A stretch of DNA of 8,642 bases, taken from the NCBI GenBank assembly GCA_005788065.1, contig SXZD01000256.1, positions 1-8,642 on the forward strand. Direction: 5' to 3'. Shown piece after piece: positions 6,031 through 8,642 of this stretch. Under the pieces are notes generated by a model. It ran no database searches. It was not told the DNA's origin and saw nothing but the letters and a program-made list of their open reading frames with translations. Within the stretch, counting starts at the first letter, position 1; each line of letters begins with the position of its first letter. A program made the translations under genes and the position numbers. This stretch comes from Burkholderiales bacterium. Lineage in GTDB: Bacteria > Pseudomonadota > Gammaproteobacteria > Burkholderiales > Burkholderiaceae_B.

Positions 6031-6926
6031 AATACCTCGGGCGTGTCCTGCACGCTCTGGTAAGTCACCATCTCGTAATTGGCCTCGTCCGCAAGCACAG
6101 CGCGGATGAGTTGGTTATTCAAGCCATGCCCAGACCGGAATGCGCTGTATGCACCCACGATCGGGTTGCCAATCACGTACAGGTCGCCAATGGCGTCGAG
6201 AATCTTGTGTTTCACAAACTCGTCGTCGTAACGCAAACCATCCGGATTGAGGATGCGGTATTCGTCCATGACGATGGCATTATCCAGGTTGCCACCGCGG
6301 GCCAGACCAATGTTGCGCAGGGCTTCTACATCTTGGGTAAAACCGAACGTACGAGCGCGCGCAATATCGCGTACGAAAGACACCTCGCCAAAGTCCAGGT
6401 CGATGGACTGACCGGTTTTATCAATGGCCGGGTGTCCGAAATCAATTTCAAAACGCATCTTGAAGCCGTTAAACGGGTCCAGACGCGCCCATTTCAGATT
6501 GCGGCCTTCCCCCTCACGCACCTCTACACCCTTGCGTATGCGGATGAACTTTTTCAGGGCTGGCTGCTCAACCACCCCAGCCTGCTGCAACAGGTAAATG
6601 AATGCAGCCGCACTGCCGTCCATGATGGGTACTTCAACCGCATCCAGATCGATGTAGACATTGTCCACGCCCAGACCGTACAGAGCCGACATGAGGTGTT
6701 CGATCGTTGAAATCTTCACACCCTCGCGCTCCAGCGTCGAGGCCATGCGAGTATCGCCGATTGCCTGCGCGTGCACCGGGAAGTCGACCGGCGGCTCAAC
6801 ATCCACCCGCCGGAACACAATGCCGGTACCCGGGGCGGCCGGGCGCAGAACGAGGTTGACCCGTTTGCCCGAATGCAGACCGATGCCGGTGGCTTTGACG
6901 ACTTGTTTGAGGGTACGCTGCTTCAT
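6006..6926 (-). CDS. lpxC: UDP-3-O-acyl-N-acetylglucosamine deacetylase LpxC
   Basis: LpxC is the zinc enzyme that removes acetate from UDP-3-O-acyl-GlcNAc, the committed step of lipid A synthesis in the cytosol. The 306-residue product has the family's usual length. It begins MKQRTLKQVVKATGIGLHSG, with the conserved GxGLHSG. Visible key residues: Glu76 and His77 in TIEHLMSAL (catalytic base and zinc ligand), His240 and Asp244 in HKILDAIGD (the other zinc ligands) and the catalytic His267 in SGHGLNNQL. The ATG at 6926 matches the family N-terminus; only a weak purine-rich stretch precedes it. An intrinsic terminator separates it from the peroxiredoxin gene, so it needs its own promoter in the 6927-7012 spacer. 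A weak TTACAA (6993 to 6988) is the only -35-like element I noticed. Its stop lies inside the 3' end of the convergent phosphatase gene, with no terminator between them. Confidence 0.97.
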   Translation of the reverse strand: MKQRTLKQVVKATGIGLHSGKRVNLVLRPAAPGTGIVFRRVDVEPPVDFPVHAQAIGDTRMASTLEREGVKISTIEHLMSALYGLGVDNVYIDLDAVEVPIMDGSAAAFIYLLQQAGVVEQPALKKFIRIRKGVEVREGEGRNLKWARLDPFNGFKMRFEIDFGHPAIDKTGQSIDLDFGEVSFVRDIARARTFGFTQDVEALRNIGLARGGNLDNAIVMDEYRILNPDGLRYDDEFVKHKILDAIGDLYVIGNPIVGAYSAFRSGHGLNNQLIRAVLADEANYEMVTYQSVQDTPEVFQSDWALA

Positions 6927-7012
6927 GGTGGTTCATCCGCCCTTCTGAGCGTGAAAGCATGTCTTTGATTTATGACCTTAGACCTAATTGTAACCCCGTC
7001 GCCCCGCGCCAT

Positions 7013-7048
7013 AAAAAAACCGGAGCCGAGAGTGTTCTCGAATCCGGT
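7013..7048 (-). terminator. Intrinsic terminator downstream of the peroxiredoxin gene
   Basis: Read on the minus strand, ACCGG and CGAGA pair with TCTCG and CCGGT around a short ACAC loop, with small mismatches in the middle of the stem. The hairpin spans 7048 to 7019 and a run of seven T follows (7019 to 7013). This is a textbook Rho-independent terminator 52 bases after the peroxiredoxin stop. A second, smaller GC-rich hairpin (7057-7074, GTGG-TTT-CCAC core) lies between the stop and the terminator and may stabilise the mRNA end. Confidence 0.9.
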
Positions 7049-7100
7049 CTTTCTGTGGGGTGGTTTCCACACCCCGGCAAGCTTGATCAAATCCTGTTAA

Positions 7101-7604
7101 TCAAATTTGCTTAAGCAGGGCCTCTGCGCTGCTGACCTCAAACTTGCCCGGCTCATCCAGGTTCAACTGGGTCACCACACCGTCTTTGACCAGCATGGAG
7201 TAACGCTGCGAGCGAACACCCAGTCCGCGTGCGGTCAGGTCAAAAGTCATGCCCAAACTGCGGGTATAGTCGCAGGAACCGTCGGCCATCATGCGCACCT
7301 TGCCAGTGGCTTTTTGGTCACGACCCCAGGCACCCATCACAAACGGGTCGTTGACGGAAACGCACCACACCTCATCCACGCCCTTGGCCTTGAATGCGTC
7401 AATGTGATTGATGAAACCCGGCAGATGCTGGGCTGAACAGGTGGGGGTATACGCGCCTGGCAGGGCCAAAATGGCAATGGTCTTGCCCCGGGTCAGGTCG
7501 GCTACGGAAAACGTATTGGGACCCAGCGAACAACCGGCGGTTTCCACTTCTACAAATTCTGAAAGGCTGCCTTCTGGAAGACGATCGCCTACTTTGATGG
7601 TCAT
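7101..7604 (-). CDS. Peroxiredoxin, Prx5/AhpC-TSA-like
   Basis: A cytosolic thiol peroxidase of the Prx5 type, which reduces hydrogen peroxide and organic hydroperoxides using glutathione, glutaredoxin or thioredoxin. The 167-residue product is a full single domain. The peroxidatic motif PGAYTPTCS places Cys56 as the attacking thiol, with Pro49 and Thr53 in the usual active-site positions. The Arg in VRSQRYSML fits the conserved Arg near the C-terminus. Other cysteines are at position 25 and in VWCVSV and DGSCDYT; I cannot tell which, if any, is resolving. No glutaredoxin domain is fused. The start at 7604 agrees with the family N-terminus (MTIKVGDRLPEG) and has GGGAG nine bases upstream. The gene has its own promoter and terminator and so appears to be a single-gene unit, despite lying between ftsZ and lpxC. 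Confidence 0.93.
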   Translation of the reverse strand: MTIKVGDRLPEGSLSEFVEVETAGCSLGPNTFSVADLTRGKTIAILALPGAYTPTCSAQHLPGFINHIDAFKAKGVDEVWCVSVNDPFVMGAWGRDQKATGKVRMMADGSCDYTRSLGMTFDLTARGLGVRSQRYSMLVKDGVVTQLNLDEPGKFEVSSAEALLKQI

Positions 7605-7641
7605 GCTCGTTTACTCCCGAAATAAGTTCTGAGGGAGTGTT

Positions 7642-7672
7642 GTTATACCACGAATACAAAGCAAGTCGACAA
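7642..7672 (-). promoter_or_regulatory. Extended -10 promoter of the peroxiredoxin gene
   Basis: On the minus strand TGG-TATAAC (7650 to 7642) is a strong extended -10 with five of six consensus bases. TTGTCG (7672 to 7667) is a -35-like hexamer 19 bases upstream. Transcription would start near 7635, giving a leader of about 30 bases to the ATG at 7604. I see no clear OxyR or other redox operator. Confidence 0.55.
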
Positions 7673-7756
7673 AGCCAGAGCAGGCCTGAAGAAAGGAAAA
7701 GGCAAAGCAGGCACGCATGAACGGAAGAACACTACCGCTCTCGCGTACCCGCTTGG

Positions 7757-7802
7757 CAGACAGCCGGAGGCTGCCTGTCTGGCGCTGACAGGCGATGCTG
7801 TC
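7757..7802 (-). other. Cluster of overlapping inverted repeats after ftsZ
   Basis: Three short inverted repeats overlap: CAGACAG/CTGTCTG (7757-7763 with 7775-7781), GCCTGT/ACAGGC (7773-7778 with 7788-7793) and GACAG/CTGTC (7787-7791 with 7798-7802). They share bases, so the hairpins exclude each other. A further small hairpin, CTTGC-GGTT-GCAAG (7817-7830), lies nearer the ftsZ stop. None has a following U-run on the ftsZ strand, so they are not a clear intrinsic terminator. They may slow the polymerase or protect the ftsZ mRNA end. The rest of this 245-base spacer holds only the peroxiredoxin promoter. Confidence 0.4.
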
Positions 7803-7849
7803 GGGAAGCTCACACCCTTGCGGTTGCAAGCCCCTGTTTACAGCAAGGC

Positions 7850-8642
7850 TCAGTCAGCCTGACGACGCAGGAAAGCCGGGATGTCGTAACGGTCCATCCC
7901 GCTTTCCTCCAGCGCGGCTACCTGAGTCGCGGCAGCCGAACGGGGGTTACGCCACACGCTCGGTGTGTTGTAGTCGTCGGCTTCCATGTTCACACGACCA
8001 CCATCGGTACCGGTGGCGCGCACAGGTGCGTAGGGGTTGCGAACCAGTTGCGGCTTGGCAGCGCGACGGCCCAAGCCGGTTGCCACCACGGTAACGCGCA
8101 GGGCTTCGCCCATGCTGTCGTCGTAGGCCGTACCGAAGATGACGGTGGCATCTTCCGCAGCGTATGCGCGGATGATGTTCATGATCTCTTTGGTTTCCTT
8201 CAACTTCAGGTTGCGCGATGCGGTGATGTTCACCAGCACGCCGCGGGCACCGGAGAGGTCCACACCTTCGAGCAGCGGAGAAGCGATTGCTTTTTCTGCT
8301 GCTACCTTGGCGCGGTCGTCGCCGCTGGCCGTTGCCGTGCCCATCATGGCTTTGCCCTGCTCGGACATGATGGTCTTGACGTCTTCGAAGTCGACGTTCA
8401 CGTTGCCTTCAACGTTAATGATCTCGGCGATGCCGGCACAGGCGTTGTGCAGCACATCGTCAGCTGCGCGGAAGCAGTCTTCCTGTGTTGCATCGTCGCC
8501 CACCACCTCCAGCAGCTTCTCGTTGAGCACCACGATCAGGGAGTTGACCTTGCCAGCCAGCGACTCCAGGCCTTCATCGGCCACGCGGCAACGCTTGTTG
8601 CCTTCGAAATCGAAGGGCTTGGTGACCACAGCAACGGTCAGG
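7850..8642 (-). CDS. ftsZ: Cell division GTPase FtsZ, C-terminal part (cut by window edge)
   Basis: FtsZ is the tubulin-like GTPase that polymerises into the division ring at midcell. The last 263 codons are here; the N-terminal GTP-binding half with the GGGTGTG loop is off the right edge. The fragment opens with LTVAVVTKPFDFEG and includes the helix-linker region. The T7 synergy loop NVNVDFEDV supplies the catalytic Asp that acts on the neighbouring subunit. The second domain follows (LNEKLL precedes the loop; MGEALRVTVVATGL lies near its end). A variable linker of about 50 residues comes next, then the conserved C-terminal peptide DIPAFLRRQAD, which binds FtsA, ZipA and similar partners. 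The stop TGA is at 7852 to 7850. The gene normally ends the division (dcw) cluster, next to lpxC; here the peroxiredoxin gene lies between. No truncation is visible apart from the window edge. Confidence 0.97.
   Translation of the reverse strand, partial: LTVAVVTKPFDFEGNKRCRVADEGLESLAGKVNSLIVVLNEKLLEVVGDDATQEDCFRAADDVLHNACAGIAEIINVEGNVNVDFEDVKTIMSEQGKAMMGTATASGDDRAKVAAEKAIASPLLEGVDLSGARGVLVNITASRNLKLKETKEIMNIIRAYAAEDATVIFGTAYDDSMGEALRVTVVATGLGRRAAKPQLVRNPYAPVRATGTDGGRVNMEADDYNTPSVWRNPRSAAATQVAALEESGMDRYDIPAFLRRQAD

Noticed and set aside
6000..6710. A 236-codon open frame on the plus strand
   Set aside because: It lies wholly antisense to lpxC, whose frame carries all catalytic motifs; it is a shadow of GC-rich coding sequence.
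7611..7829. A 72-codon minus-strand frame in the ftsZ-peroxiredoxin spacer
   Set aside because: It overlaps the hairpins and the peroxiredoxin promoter, has no clear ribosome binding site and resembles no known small protein.

Overview
The window suggests a betaproteobacterium of the order Burkholderiales. The evidence is conserved synteny, not a database match: a 3' ftsZ, a Prx5-type peroxiredoxin and lpxC on the minus strand, then dciA (DUF721) on the plus strand divergent from the 5' end of secA. The protein sequences of FtsZ (C-terminal peptide DIPAFLRRQAD), LpxC, DciA and SecA all fit this assignment. I cannot name the genus from sequence alone.

Layout from left to right: the first 105 codons of secA (minus, cut by the window edge at its Walker A motif); a 225-base divergent spacer with a probable secA promoter; dciA (plus); a 63-base spacer with an inverted repeat that reaches the next start codon; a 692-residue eukaryotic-type protein kinase (plus); and, overlapping its stop codon, a 955-residue protein with two protein tyrosine phosphatase (PTP)-like domains (plus). 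The phosphatase gene runs tail to tail into lpxC with a 25-base coding overlap. Then come lpxC (minus), a clear intrinsic terminator, the peroxiredoxin gene (minus) with its own extended -10 promoter, a hairpin-rich spacer, and the last 263 codons of ftsZ (minus).

The housekeeping flanks (cell division, lipid A synthesis, helicase loading, protein export) are ordinary. The unusual part is the roughly 4.9 kb between dciA and lpxC. It holds a translationally coupled pair: a kinase with most catalytic residues present (Gly-rich loop, Lys219, Asp392, Asn397, Asp414, but DFD instead of DFG), and a tandem phosphatase. The first PTP domain has a complete active site (WPD loop, Cys541, Arg547). The second keeps the loop shape and its Arg but has Ser872 where the nucleophilic Cys should be. 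The two PTP domains are separated by ten tandem 12-bp repeats encoding Val-Pro-Ala-Gln/Arg. This resembles an opposing writer/eraser pair with a natural 'substrate-trap' pseudophosphatase domain, an architecture better known from animal receptor phosphatases. Whether it acts on the cell's own proteins (its neighbours act in helicase loading and envelope growth), on phage, or on a eukaryotic host or grazer cannot be decided here. The pair is lower in GC than dciA in the lines I sampled, consistent with later insertion into a core gene cluster.
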